Source: Galbibacter sp035306585 (lineage in GTDB: Bacteria; Bacteroidota; Bacteroidia; Flavobacteriales; Flavobacteriaceae). Taken from it: a stretch of DNA of 64,000 bases. Made by a program: the position numbers and the translations under genes. The DNA is taken from assembly GCF_035306585.1 (NCBI RefSeq), contig NZ_DATGNU010000051.1, positions 1-64,000 on the forward strand, written 5' to 3'. The notes beneath the pieces are model-generated. The model was not told where the DNA came from. It ran no database searches and saw nothing but the letters and a program-made list of their open reading frames with translations. Shown piece by piece: positions 7,803-18,700 of this stretch. The stretch's first letter is position 1, and each line of letters opens with the position of its first letter.

Positions 7803-9917
7803 TTAACTGGTCAAGACCTGCGATTCATGTTCCATAGTATCCAAGAGCTCCTTATCACAATGTGGACAATATTCATGCTCCCCATTGAGGTACCCATGAA
7901 CAGGACAAATACTAAAAACAGGGGTGACAGTGATATAAGGAAGTTTAAATTTTGTCAGAACTGTTTTTACAAATCTTCTGCATGACTCCGCGGAACTGAT
8001 TTTCTCATTCATATATAGGTGAAGCACCGTTCCACCAGTATACTTGCATTGTAACTCATCCTGCATTAGGAGGGCTTCAAATGGATCCTCCGTGTAATCA
8101 ACAGGCAGTTGTGAGCTATTAGTGTAATAGGGGTTTTTAGGTGTTCCAGCCTGTATAATATTCGGATATCGCTTTAGATCCTCCTTTGCAAACCTGTAGG
8201 TAGTCCCTTCTGCCGGGGTAGCCTCAAGATTATACAAATTTCCAGTATCTTCTTGAAAAGTTTTTAGGCGTTTTCGTATATGGTCGAGGATTTCTATGGC
8301 CATATCATGCCCGGAATTATCTGTTAGATCATGACGATCCCTTGTAAAGTTTCGTACCATTTCATTCATCCCGTTCACGCCAATGGTGGAAAAATGATTT
8401 CTAAAATGTGTTAGGTATCGACTGGTATAGGGATATAAGCCCCGATCAAACATCTGTTGAATAAAGACCCGTTTTTTCTCTAAAGTTGACTTGGCCAGAT
8501 CCAGTAAATGATCCATAGCCTGATAAAGTGCTTCTTTCTTTCCAGGGTAAAGAAAACCTAATCTAGCCATATTTAGGGTGACTACACCAAGACTACCAGT
8601 CATTTCTGCACTTCCAAAAAGACCATTACCGCGCTTTAATAATTCACGAAGATCCAGTTGAAGTCTACAACACATGCTCCTTACAGCGTTGGGAGCATAG
8701 GCCTCTGGATTTGGAACACGCACACCTTTATCGTTGATTATATACTGGCTTCCTATAAAATTTTGGAAGTAAGAGGATCCTATCTTTGCAGTGTTCTCAA
8801 ACAAGATATCCGTATTAGGGCCATACCAATCAAAATCTTCAGTAATATTCACTGTTGGTATAGGGAAGGTGAATGGCTGTCCAGAAGCATCTCCTTCGGT
8901 CATTACTTGATAATAAGCCCTATTAATTAGTTGCATTTCCTGACTAAAATGTTCATACCGTAACTTGGTCAGTTCATCTACACCTCTTTTTTTGGCTAGC
9001 ACTAACAATTGTTGGTCATTCACCCCTTCAAACAGATGCTTTCCTTGGCGTGTAGGAATTTGTGTTTTTAAATCCTCAGGCACCACCCAATCCAAGGTAA
9101 TGTTCGTAAAGGGGGATTGTCCCCAACGCGCAGGAACGTTGAGGTTATATACAAAGCTGCGAATGGCCTTTAGGATCTGGTCAAAGTTAAGTTGGTCCTT
9201 AAAAACATAGGGTGCTAAATAAGTGTCAAAGGAACTGAAGGCCTGTGCTCCAGCCCATTCGCTTTGTAAGATCCCCAAAAAGTTTGCCATTTGACCCAAG
9301 GCTTCTCTAAGGTGATTTGGTGGACGACTCTCTACGCGACCACGAACACCATTAAACCCCTCATCCAGTAGCACTCTTAAACTCCAACCAGCGCAGTATC
9401 CAGTTAAACAATCCAAATCGTGAATATGCAAATCACCGCAACGGTGCGCCTGTCCCTCTATTTTGGAGTAAACTCGATCCAACCAATAGTTCGCGATTAA
9501 CTTGCCCGCAGCATTGTTGACAAGGCCTGCATTGGAGTAGGAGGTGTTTGCATTGGCATTAATTCTCCAATCGGTTTGTTCGATATACTCTGCCACCGCC
9601 TGCGAACTGTCTACATAGGTGGTAAAGGGATTAAATCCCTCGCTGTGTTCCCGCTGCATTTTACGGGTATATCGGTAAAGTGTAAAAGATCGCAATACTT
9701 CAAAGTAACCAGCGTCAAAAAGCTCCCGTTCAATGGCATCTTGAATATCTTCCACAGATAGGACGGATTTATGTTCAATTTTACGCATCAAACGATTGTA
9801 GAGCTGGGTATCGGTAGTCTGTTGAACGCTACTAAAGGCTTTATCCAAAGCGATGAGTATTTTATAACCTTCTAAAGGCACATAGGCGCCTGACCTTTTA
9901 ACAACTACGTTTTTCAT
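7803..9917 (-). CDS. nrdD: Anaerobic ribonucleoside-triphosphate reductase large chain NrdD, lacking the glycyl-radical tail
   Basis: Reduces ribonucleoside triphosphates to dNTPs without oxygen. In 704 residues, positions 1-90 form an ATP-cone (VVVKRSGAYVPLEGYKI), which binds ATP/dATP for allosteric control. The ten-stranded barrel follows with HIHDLDCLTGYCAGWSL, NLNVPARWGQSPFTNI and SMCCRLQLDL segments. The C-terminus carries the zinc site CPVHGYL...CPHC. The chain then ends with no RVxGY glycyl-radical motif, which is encoded separately at 7556-7717. The gene order nrdD, radical domain, nrdG on one strand indicates an operon. It would serve DNA synthesis when oxygen is low. Confidence 0.93.
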   Translation of the reverse strand: MKNVVVKRSGAYVPLEGYKILIALDKAFSSVQQTTDTQLYNRLMRKIEHKSVLSVEDIQDAIERELFDAGYFEVLRSFTLYRYTRKMQREHSEGFNPFTTYVDSSQAVAEYIEQTDWRINANANTSYSNAGLVNNAAGKLIANYWLDRVYSKIEGQAHRCGDLHIHDLDCLTGYCAGWSLRVLLDEGFNGVRGRVESRPPNHLREALGQMANFLGILQSEWAGAQAFSSFDTYLAPYVFKDQLNFDQILKAIRSFVYNLNVPARWGQSPFTNITLDWVVPEDLKTQIPTRQGKHLFEGVNDQQLLVLAKKRGVDELTKLRYEHFSQEMQLINRAYYQVMTEGDASGQPFTFPIPTVNITEDFDWYGPNTDILFENTAKIGSSYFQNFIGSQYIINDKGVRVPNPEAYAPNAVRSMCCRLQLDLRELLKRGNGLFGSAEMTGSLGVVTLNMARLGFLYPGKKEALYQAMDHLLDLAKSTLEKKRVFIQQMFDRGLYPYTSRYLTHFRNHFSTIGVNGMNEMVRNFTRDRHDLTDNSGHDMAIEILDHIRKRLKTFQEDTGNLYNLEATPAEGTTYRFAKEDLKRYPNIIQAGTPKNPYYTNSSQLPVDYTEDPFEALLMQDELQCKYTGGTVLHLYMNEKISSAESCRRFVKTVLTKFKLPYITVTPVFSICPVHGYLNGEHEYCPHCDKELLDTMEHESQVLTS

Positions 9918-10371
9918 GAGATTCTTTCTGTTGAGTTACCGTTAGTATGGTGCTGGTTAGACAAATTTATAAATAATAAGACTATTTTGTCCGATTTTAT
10001 AAAATACTAATTAACAATCTACTATCAACTTTAGTTGAAAACGATATTAACAGTTAAACCCCTATTTTGTTCATAAGTTCGTAGAACCTATATTATCACC
10101 GTTCTAGCAGCAAATCTAAATGAAAAAAACAGCACAACATCGCATAAAATTGGTGGCCGATAGTTATCTGAAATAAGCGAAATATATAAGCGATTTATAT
10201 CCGAATCCAAGATTAGGGGGTTGGATTAATCAATACCAGAACTAATCTGTAGCTGGATTCTATGCGTATATAAGATGAAAACATTAAACTTTTATTAAAT
10301 TCTTGTGTAGTGTAGGGGAAATGCTGCAAATTTGTGTAAACACATAATGAACCCCCCAAAAAAGTAATAAA
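9918..10371. other. Intergenic region between divergent nrdD and the AsmA-like gene
   Basis: 454 bases without a convincing ORF. It must hold promoters for both flanking genes. On the minus strand TAAATTTG (9962-9969) resembles a -7 box for nrdD, but no good -33 box is seen. A 14-bp palindrome lies at 10025-10038. ATAAGCGA occurs twice (10173-10180 and 10187-10194), and GATAGTTATC at 10159-10168 is a short palindrome. None of these is assigned. Confidence 0.5.
10025..10038. promoter_or_regulatory. Palindrome TCAAC-TTTA-GTTGA upstream of nrdD
   Basis: Perfect 5-bp arms around a 4-base centre, 107 bases upstream of the nrdD start codon. The spacing resembles dimer sites of the Crp/Fnr superfamily, but the arms differ from the TGATA-WW-TGTCA sites before hemN, ccoS and ccoI. 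Its role is unknown. Confidence 0.35.
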
Positions 10372-13068
10372 ATGAAAAAGATACTTAAAATCTCTATTAT
10401 AATAATCGCAGTGATGGTTGCTTTATTGCTGATCGCCCCATTTTTATTTGAGGGGAAAATCATCAAAATTGTGAAACACACCGTAAATGAGAACATTAAT
10501 GCAAAATTTGAATTTGAGGATGCAGATATCAGTTTAGTTCGCAATTTCCCGAATGTTTCTGTAGGGATAGATCAGTTGAGTGTCATTAACAATGCCCCTT
10601 TTCAAGGAGATACCCTAGTGTATGCTGATAAAGCTCGTTTAAGTGTACCCTTTATGCAACTGTTCAACAAAGCTGGAGAGCCTTATAGTATCAATAGTTT
10701 TGAAATTGATGGCGCGGTGGTAAATATACTAACTGATGCCGATGGGAATGTTAATTACAACATAGCCAAAGAGTCAGAAAATAAAAGTCCTTCTACACCA
10801 CAAGAACAAGAAAGTGCTTCAACTTCCCAAGGCGATCAAGCCATTTCGTTCTCTGTGGAGCGATATGAGATTACAGATTCTAAGATAACATATTACGATC
10901 AACCTGGAAAGATGTATTTTGAACTCGATGAGCTGAATCATTCAGGCCAGGGAGATCTATCCACTAGCATATCGGAGCTGGACACTCAAACTTCTACCCT
11001 GATATCATTTGAAATGGATAGTGTCAATTACTTGGATAAGAATCCGCTGAAGCTTGATGCAGTGATCGGTGTGGATTTAGATCAGAATAAATACACCTTT
11101 CTAGATAACAAGGCTATTATCAATCAACTCGAATTGGTTTTTGATGGTTTTGTACAAGTCAATGAGGATAACCAACAAGTGGATATTAACTTTAAAACAC
11201 CTTCCACGGATTTTAAAAACTTTTTAGCTGTTATTCCAAAGCAATACTCAAAGGATATTTCCAAAGTAGAAACCACTGGTGATTTTAGTGTTATAGGAGA
11301 ATTAAGCGGTATCATTGACCAAGATCATATTCCGACTTTTGATATTTCGATAGCCTCGGATAATGCCTCATTTAAGTACCCCGATCTACCACAAACGGTT
11401 AAAAATATCAATATAGATGCTAGATTAGCCAATCAGACAGGGATTCTAGAAAATACCTTTGTGGCAATTAATACGTTGAATTTTCAAATTGCACAGGATA
11501 TCTTTAGTGCACAGGCACAAATAAAAAACATCATGGCTAATCCATTAGTGGATGCAGCCCTAGAGGGGAGAATCAATCTTGCGAATCTTTCCCAAGCGTA
11601 TCCCTTTGATTTAGAAGTGCCTTTAAAAGGGATTTTGGATGCTAATATAAACACCACTTTTGATATGAACTCTATTGAAAAGGGTCACTATCAAAATACC
11701 AAAAATAATGGAAGCCTAGCTTTAAAAGGCTTTGAGTACACCTCTGAAGAATTTAAAAATCCTGTAGCGATTGATAACGCTTCAATGACATTCTCTGCAG
11801 GGGATGTAACGCTTAATAGTTTTATGGCTAAGACAGGACAAACTGACCTTTCTGCTACAGGGACCATTGAGAATTTGTTGGGGTATATGTTTAACAAAGA
11901 AACCTTAAAAGGAAACTTTGACTTAAATTCCAACACGTTCGCTATTAACGATTTTATGATGGTCTCTAACGATGAAGAAAGTGCATCGGAGTCCAAAACA
12001 CAAACTAAGAATACTCCAAAAACTGAACAACCTTCAGGACAAAGCGGTGAAGAGGAGATAAAAATCCCATCTTTTTTAGATGCGACTATTAATGCCAAGG
12101 CCAACAAAGTTATCTATGATAACTTGACTTTAAATGATGTCTCTGGGACCTTGGTGGTACGGGATGAGGCGGTATCATTAAAGAACGTGACCTCTAGTAT
12201 ATTTGGTGGTTCCCTAGCCTTAAATGGGGCTGTTTCGACCAAAGAATCAGTACCTGAATTTAATTTAGATCTTGGGATGAATAACTTTAGCATTGCGCAA
12301 TCATTCCAAGGCTTGGAAATTTTACAGGCTATTGTGCCCATTGCTGATGCGCTGACTGGAACTTTAAATTCTTCCTTCGATATAAAAGGAACTTTAAATT
12401 CGGATTTTACGCCTAACCTATTGTCGATCTCAGGTAATGCCTTAGCCGAGGCAATAATTAATGGAGTTGATCCTGAGAAAGGAAAACTTCTAAGCGTATT
12501 AAGTCAAAAGATTGATTTTTTAAACGCCACGCAGGAGCAACCCAGAGATGTGAAGGCGGCACTTTCATTTGATAATGGAAAAGTCAATGTAAAACCGTTC
12601 TCCTTCAAGGTGCAAGATATCGATGTAAATGTTGTTGGATCTCATGGATTTGATAAATCCATGGCCTATAATATTAGCTTTGATGTTCCTGCAAAATATC
12701 TCGGAGAGGATGTTTCTAAACTTTTAGCGCAATTAAATGATCCAGAGGCAGAAAATTTGGGGGTGCCAGTCACCGCAACCATAGGCGGCTCGTATAATAA
12801 TCCTACAATCTCTACAGACCTTGGGTCGATGGTCAGTGAGTTTAGTAAAAAACTTGTCGAACAGCAAAAGCAAAAGCTTCTCAGTAAAGGAAGTGATAAA
12901 ATTAAAGAAGCCTTGGGGGGTATTTTAGGAGGTGATAAAGCAACCGACAGTATCACAACTGCCACAAGCGACTCTGTACAACCTTCAAAAAACGACCAGA
13001 TTAAAAACACAGCTGGAAAGCTCCTTCAGGGTCTTTTAGGCAAAAAAGAGAAGGATACGGCGAACTAA
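10372..13068 (+). CDS. AsmA-family protein
   Basis: 898 residues with an N-terminal membrane anchor at about residues 4-26, followed by a long, mainly beta periplasmic region. The start (LVRNFPNVSVGIDQLSV) is the AsmA/DUF748-type opening seen in Bacteroidota. Two low-complexity linkers rich in Ser, Gln and Glu interrupt it at about residues 138-158 and 540-565. The C-terminal third matches the AsmA_2 region. AsmA-like proteins belong to the bridge-type lipid-transfer group and are tied to outer-membrane homeostasis in other bacteria; the substrate here is unknown. It appears monocistronic, since a terminator follows. Confidence 0.85.
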   Translation: MKKILKISIIIIAVMVALLLIAPFLFEGKIIKIVKHTVNENINAKFEFEDADISLVRNFPNVSVGIDQLSVINNAPFQGDTLVYADKARLSVPFMQLFNKAGEPYSINSFEIDGAVVNILTDADGNVNYNIAKESENKSPSTPQEQESASTSQGDQAISFSVERYEITDSKITYYDQPGKMYFELDELNHSGQGDLSTSISELDTQTSTLISFEMDSVNYLDKNPLKLDAVIGVDLDQNKYTFLDNKAIINQLELVFDGFVQVNEDNQQVDINFKTPSTDFKNFLAVIPKQYSKDISKVETTGDFSVIGELSGIIDQDHIPTFDISIASDNASFKYPDLPQTVKNINIDARLANQTGILENTFVAINTLNFQIAQDIFSAQAQIKNIMANPLVDAALEGRINLANLSQAYPFDLEVPLKGILDANINTTFDMNSIEKGHYQNTKNNGSLALKGFEYTSEEFKNPVAIDNASMTFSAGDVTLNSFMAKTGQTDLSATGTIENLLGYMFNKETLKGNFDLNSNTFAINDFMMVSNDEESASESKTQTKNTPKTEQPSGQSGEEEIKIPSFLDATINAKANKVIYDNLTLNDVSGTLVVRDEAVSLKNVTSSIFGGSLALNGAVSTKESVPEFNLDLGMNNFSIAQSFQGLEILQAIVPIADALTGTLNSSFDIKGTLNSDFTPNLLSISGNALAEAIINGVDPEKGKLLSVLSQKIDFLNATQEQPRDVKAALSFDNGKVNVKPFSFKVQDIDVNVVGSHGFDKSMAYNISFDVPAKYLGEDVSKLLAQLNDPEAENLGVPVTATIGGSYNNPTISTDLGSMVSEFSKKLVEQQKQKLLSKGSDKIKEALGGILGGDKATDSITTATSDSVQPSKNDQIKNTAGKLLQGLLGKKEKDTAN

Positions 13069-13175
13069 GAAAATAATAAAGTGTTGAACATCTACAATTT
13101 AAAGGTGTTGGGATGCTTGAGGGCGTTGGTGGTCTAAATAATTTAATTATTTGGATATTAATAAGAATATTTAAA

Positions 13176-13204
13176 GGACAGTAGATTTTAATACTGTCCT
13201 TTTT
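13176..13204 (+). terminator. Intrinsic terminator after the AsmA-like gene
   Basis: A 7-bp stem GGACAGT/ACTGTCC with a 10-base loop, followed directly by a T run, between the AsmA-like gene and the CBM9-like gene. Confidence 0.85.
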
Positions 13205-13234
13205 AACATTCAAACAAACCAACCAATACCACCC

Positions 13235-14305
13235 ATGCCAAAGTCTTTTTTTGTTCTAATGCTATTGCTTATGTGTTTGTCCCTTCAGGTAAGGGCGCAA
13301 ACCAACCCTCCAAAAACTTACACAGCCTATAAGGTGAATCGTCCAGTGGAAATTGATGGCTTAGCAAAGGAAAAATCGTGGAGTGATGCTCCATGGTCAA
13401 GTGATTTTGTAGCTATTAAAGGTAAAAAGAAGCCTCTTTATAATACGCGGTTTAAAATGCTTTGGGATGCGCAGTATCTCTATGTTTATGCAAATATAGA
13501 GGAACCTCACATTTGGGGTACCTTAAAAAAGCGCGATACCATCATTTTTTACAATAATGATTTTGAAATGTTTATCGATCCCGATGGAGATACTCATAAT
13601 TATATAGAACTTGAAATTAATGCCCTAAATACCGTATGGGATCTGTTTTTAACCAAACCTTATCGAGAGGGGGGAAAGATTTTGGACAACTGGGATATAA
13701 AAGGTCTTATTTCCGCGGTAAGCTATAAGGGCACTTTAAATGATCCATCGGATGTTGATACCTCTTGGAGTTTAGAGATGGCCATTCCTTGGGAATCACT
13801 AACAGAAGCAGGAGATTCGATCCCAGCAAATAACTTTTGGCGGATCAATTTCTCTAGGGTACAATGGCAATTTGATTTAGAGCAAAAAAGATACCAGCGA
13901 AAGAGAGACTCCGCGGGCAATTACCTAGATGAATGCAATTGGGTCTGGTCGCCTCAAGGCGTGGTTAATATGCACGAACCCGAGCATTGGGGTTATGTGT
14001 ATTTTTCAACAATTCTGGTATCTAAACACAAACACCATGATTTTGAAATCCCTATGGATGAAAACATAAAATGGAAAATGTACCAGCTTTATAGAACTCA
14101 AAAATCCTATTACCACGTGCACCAGCGATGGGCAGCTAGTATATCGGATTTAACCTTTGAATCCTTAACGGTAGATGGGGTGCTTTTAAAACCACAATTA
14201 CAGCTACACGATACAGGATATAACATTACTATTCAGAGTCCTTTTACTTCTAATATATTAACCCTTCGAGAAGATGGATATTTTACAACTAAAACAATTC
14301 ATTAA
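13235..14305 (+). CDS. Secreted carbohydrate-binding family 9-like protein
   Basis: 356 residues with a signal peptide (residues 1-21, cut likely after VRAQ). Residues about 28-245 read as a CBM9-like/DOMON beta-sandwich: PVEIDGLAKEKSWSDAPW opening, RFKMLWDAQYLYVYANIEEP, an FEMFIDPDGDTHNYIELEINA core, and SWSLEMAIPWESL. These modules bind sugars, often at chain ends, or haem in some DOMON relatives. No catalytic domain is seen in the C-terminal 100 residues. It begins the same-strand run CBM9-like, GHL10-like, SusC, SusD, and overlaps no neighbour; the next ATG is 13 bases after its stop. A role in binding a glycan at the cell surface is inferred. Confidence 0.85.
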   Translation: MPKSFFVLMLLLMCLSLQVRAQTNPPKTYTAYKVNRPVEIDGLAKEKSWSDAPWSSDFVAIKGKKKPLYNTRFKMLWDAQYLYVYANIEEPHIWGTLKKRDTIIFYNNDFEMFIDPDGDTHNYIELEINALNTVWDLFLTKPYREGGKILDNWDIKGLISAVSYKGTLNDPSDVDTSWSLEMAIPWESLTEAGDSIPANNFWRINFSRVQWQFDLEQKRYQRKRDSAGNYLDECNWVWSPQGVVNMHEPEHWGYVYFSTILVSKHKHHDFEIPMDENIKWKMYQLYRTQKSYYHVHQRWAASISDLTFESLTVDGVLLKPQLQLHDTGYNITIQSPFTSNILTLREDGYFTTKTIH

Positions 14306-14318
14306 AATTCACCAAATT

Positions 14319-15431
14319 ATGAAAACAAGCCGCCTATTGTATTTACTAATCGCCTTGGTGCTACTTGGATGCCAAGACAAGCAATCTAAACCCTCTCAAG
14401 AGATGCCTGCTCAAGAGGAAGGTCTCACCGATCTGATAGCATTTAAATATTGGACTTGGATCACTGCAGATGAGAAACGAAGTGACTCCTCTTATGTGGC
14501 AGAATTTTTAAATTATAAAAATCATGGCATTGATGCGGTACTTATTAATACTCATACAGATCCACAGATATTAGAAAGGCTTACCCCGCTTGCAAAGGCA
14601 CAAGGACTGGAAGTGCATGCATGGATTATGGCGATGAATCGTCCAGGAGATTCAGTAGCCTTGCAGCATCCAGAGTGGTATGCGGTAAGTAGGGATGGAA
14701 ACTCTTGCTTTAACAAAAGGCCTTATGTGGAGTACTACCAATGGCTCTGTCCGACTAGAAAACCAGCCAGGGAGCATGTATTGAATCTAGTGGAACAATT
14801 GGCCAAGGTAGAGGGGATTGAAACAGTCCATTTGGATTACATACGGTACTCTGACATTTTCCTCCCCGTTGGACTATTGCCCAAATATGACTTAACGCAA
14901 GACTCGGAACTTCCCGAATTTGATTTTTGCTATTGTGATGTGTGCGTCGAGGAGTTTGAGAAAATTCACCATAAAAACCCACGTAATTTTACCAATCCTG
15001 CCATTGATATGGAATGGAAGCAATTTCGATTGAACAAAATTAAAGCAGTGGTAGAGGATGCCTATGATATAGTGCATAAACATGGAAAGAAATTGAGTGC
15101 TGCGGTATTTCCATATCCCGAGATGGCCGATCATATGGTTCGTCAGCGATGGGATAAATGGAATATCGATATGGTACTTCCGATGATCTATCACAATTTC
15201 TATAATGAAGAAATTGATTGGATTGGATATGCCACAAAACAAGGGGTAGCTGATCTTAAAGGAAAACCAACAGAATTACATACAGGAATTTTCGTACCTC
15301 CAATGAGCGCTCAAGAGATAGAACAAGCTATAAAGCTCGCCAAAGAAAATGGAGCCAACGGGATTTCTTTTTTCGATGGGAGTGCTTTAACGCAGCAACA
15401 GCTTTCTGCTATAAAAACATCCCGTAATTAA
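14319..15431 (+). CDS. Family 10-like glycosylhydrolase (GHL10) lipoprotein
   Basis: 370 residues. The lipobox LVLLGC near residue 17 marks it as an outer-membrane or periplasmic lipoprotein. The rest reads as a TIM-barrel protein of the GHL10/YngK-like group: FKYWTWI, GIDAVLINTH, EVHAWIMAMNRPG, VHLDYIRY and DMVLPMIYHNFY. In this group the acidic residue of the VHLDYIRY strand is conserved. Substrates of GHL10 proteins are poorly known, and no activity can be inferred here. ATG 14319 gives a proper lipoprotein signal; the longer frame from 14274 overlaps the previous gene and is not needed. Confidence 0.85.
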   Translation: MKTSRLLYLLIALVLLGCQDKQSKPSQEMPAQEEGLTDLIAFKYWTWITADEKRSDSSYVAEFLNYKNHGIDAVLINTHTDPQILERLTPLAKAQGLEVHAWIMAMNRPGDSVALQHPEWYAVSRDGNSCFNKRPYVEYYQWLCPTRKPAREHVLNLVEQLAKVEGIETVHLDYIRYSDIFLPVGLLPKYDLTQDSELPEFDFCYCDVCVEEFEKIHHKNPRNFTNPAIDMEWKQFRLNKIKAVVEDAYDIVHKHGKKLSAAVFPYPEMADHMVRQRWDKWNIDMVLPMIYHNFYNEEIDWIGYATKQGVADLKGKPTELHTGIFVPPMSAQEIEQAIKLAKENGANGISFFDGSALTQQQLSAIKTSRN

Positions 15432-15756
15432 AACATTTCACATCTAGCAGATTTAAATCTCAATGATACTTTCCAGTGATGCCTGAAATAAAAGTGAAAT
15501 TAACCTTAAATAATTTTAAATCAGCCTAAAAAGTAACCTCTGATAATCCCTTATTTTATCTTTACTAAAACCTTTTATGAGAAATTGAAATGGCTTTGTG
15601 TGGCATTTGTTGTCGTTTGTTTTCAAAGCACTGCAGTTGGTCGAAATAATTTAGAAATTGTTAAGTATTTTTTAACATTTATATAGATTATATTATCCTT
15701 ATTTTTATAAGGCTAGCAACAATTAAATATAAAAACTAACTAAAAACTTCAATTTT
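15432..15756. other. Intergenic region before susC
   Basis: 325 bases. It holds the palindrome CCTTAT-TTTT-ATAAGG at 15697-15712, about 45 bases before the susC ATG, which could be a leader hairpin or an operator. A 33-codon TTG-started frame at 15585-15686 encodes a signal-peptide-like hydrophobic stretch but has no other support. No clear TAnnTTTG promoter is seen. Confidence 0.5.
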
Positions 15757-18700
15757 ATGCGTAAGAGACTTTTATTTTTTACGATGTTTTCTTGGCTGTT
15801 ATTCAGTATTCAGCTCAATGCTCAACAACGAAGCATTTCTGGTACAGTTACAAGTCAAGAGGATGGTCTTCCCCTACCTGGTGCTACAGTAGCAATTAAA
15901 GGAACAAATATGGGGACTTCGACGGATTTTGATGGTAACTTTACCCTAGACCAGGTGTCAGAACAGGCTGTTTTAGTGATTTCTATGATAGGGTTTAGCA
16001 CGCAGGAAGTTTCTGTAGCGGGTAGAAATTCCTTTACAATTTCCCTTAGCGCAGATACCCAACAACTTGAAGAGGTGGTGGTCACCTCCTTAGGTCTTAC
16101 AAGAAAACGTAAATCATTAGGATATTCCGTTACGGAGGTTGATGGAGAAAGTGTATCCTTAGTGAAGGAATCCAACGTTGCCAGTTCACTTGCTGGTAAG
16201 GTTGCTGGAGTGGTGGTCTCTAAATCTACCTCTGGTGTTGGAGGTGGAACAAGGGTTGTCATTCGAGGGAACAATTCCATTACTGGAAACAACCAACCGC
16301 TTTATGTGGTTGATGGAGTTCCTATAGACAACACCGCACTACAGTCCTCTAATGGTTCAGAGTATTCCATCCCAGATATGGGAAATGGAATTTCTGATAT
16401 TAACCCAGATGATATCGCAAGTATGTCGATCTTAAAAGGTCCGAATGCGGCTGCTTTATATGGATCCAGAGCCAGTAATGGGGTGATTATTATCACTACC
16501 AAAAGTGGGCGACCTACCAAGGGCTTGGGAATTTCTTATACCTCGAGTGTTACCTTCGAATCGCCTTTGGTATTGCCAAAATACCAAAATGAATATGGTA
16601 GGGGAACCGATGGTAATTTTCCACAAATTGATCAATCGGCAGATTTAAATACACGCGTTAGCACTGTAAAGAGTCACAGTTCGTGGGGACCGCGTTTTGA
16701 TGGATCTATGCGGCTGGCGTATAACGGACAGATGCGACCTTATCAGGCGCAACCTAACAACGTGAAAGACTTTTTTGAAACAGGGTCAAGTTATGTGAAT
16801 AATATCTCTTTAACGGCAGGATCTGATAAAGCGACGGTGTTTTTCTCCTACACGAATTCGGATTTAGAATCCATTTTACCGAACTCCTCGGTAAGTCGTA
16901 ATAATTTTAACTTACGAGGGACCGCAAATCTTTCTGACAAACTATCGCTGGATGCGAAAGTGACCTATTTTAAGCAAGAAGCCAATAACAGACCAGCACA
17001 AGGTACCGAAGGGGTTGTTGCTTATATTTGGCCACTGGTTAGAAATGTCAATATCAACGACCTAAAGACCTATCAAAACCTAAGCAATCCGTTAGATCCA
17101 ACGCAACCTTATGCAGTGGTTGCCCCGACATCCAACGGAGGAAATCCTTATTGGATGTTACACAACGATCACAATGCGGATTTTAGGACACGGATTACGG
17201 GATTTGCGAAACTAAACTATCAAATCAACGATTGGCTTTCTGCATTTGCACGAGTAGGGACCGATGCGGTTTCGGTAGAAGCAGAAGGCTATGAGGCTAC
17301 TGGACATCACTTTTTTTACGATGGAAGAATTCGCTTTAGTCAAAATGACAATACAGAGACGAATTATGATTTCTTATTAATGTTCAACAAGGAAATCGGT
17401 TCTAAGTTTAATATTAGTGCTAATGCTGGTGGTAACATGAGACACTCCACTTATAAATCAAATGGAACCAACGGCTACGATTTTAAAATTCCTGGACGCT
17501 ATTTCTTAGATAATACCGATGGGACTCAGTTAACTGCTTTTCAAACTGATAAAATTGAAAAACGCGTCAATTCCTTATATGGATCTGCTTCATTTTCATA
17601 CAATGATATGGTATATTTGGATGTGACTGCTAGAAACGACTGGTCTTCTACATTACCAGTGGAAAATCAATCATATTTTTATTCTTCCGCCAGTGTGAGT
17701 GTATTGCTCAATGAGATATTTAATCTAGACAATGCGAACATCGACCTGCTAAAATTGAAGGCAAGTACGGCAAGTGTAGGTAATGACACGGATTCTCAGC
17801 AGATCGTTAATGTTTTTAAAGTAGCAGCAAATGGCTACCTTGGAAATACGCAGATCACCCGTCAAAATATTAAGTTTAGTGAAAGTCTTAAACCTGAAGA
17901 TGTAAGCTCTCATGAGGTTGGTCTAGAATTACAGGCATTTAAGAATCGATTTTATGCTGACTTTGCGTATTACCAAATCAGCAGTAAGGATTTAATTTTT
18001 GATGTCCCAGTAGATCCAGGAACAGGTTATGGGTTCTTTAGAGAGAATGTCGGAGAGATTACCAACAAAGGGTTTGAAATATTAGTAGGCGGAACCCCAG
18101 TTGACAATGCCAATTTCACATGGAGTACTTCAGTGAACTTGTCGAAAAATGAAAATGAATTGGTAAGTCTTATCGATGGACAGGACAATTTCACATTTAG
18201 TTCTAGTAATAGCGGAATTGTTGATGTACGAGCCGAAGTCGGAGGTGGTTATGGTGATATTTACACCACAGACTGGCTTCGAAACGACGCTGGTGAACTT
18301 ATTTTGACTGCGGAAGGTCGACCTCAAGCAACCGCAGAGCGTATTAAGATGGGTAACTATCAACCTGATTACACTGGAGGATTCACCAATACATTCCGAT
18401 ATAAGGATTTTACCTTAAATGCGCTAGTGGATTTCAGGATAGGAGGAGAGGTATTCTCAGCAACTGATGCAGGCCTAGACGCTAGTGGTGTTTCCAAGCG
18501 CTCCTTACAATACAGAGAAGATGGCGTGGTTGTGCCTGGGGTAATTGATGATGGAGCGGGTAATTTCTCGCCGAATTCAATTCGAATTTCTGCTCAGGAT
18601 TATTGGGGATCAGTCAGTGGAGTTGGTTCCGAGTATGTCTTTTCACAAACCAATGTACGTTTGAGAGAATTGAGTTTAACCTATAACTTACCAGCAAAAT

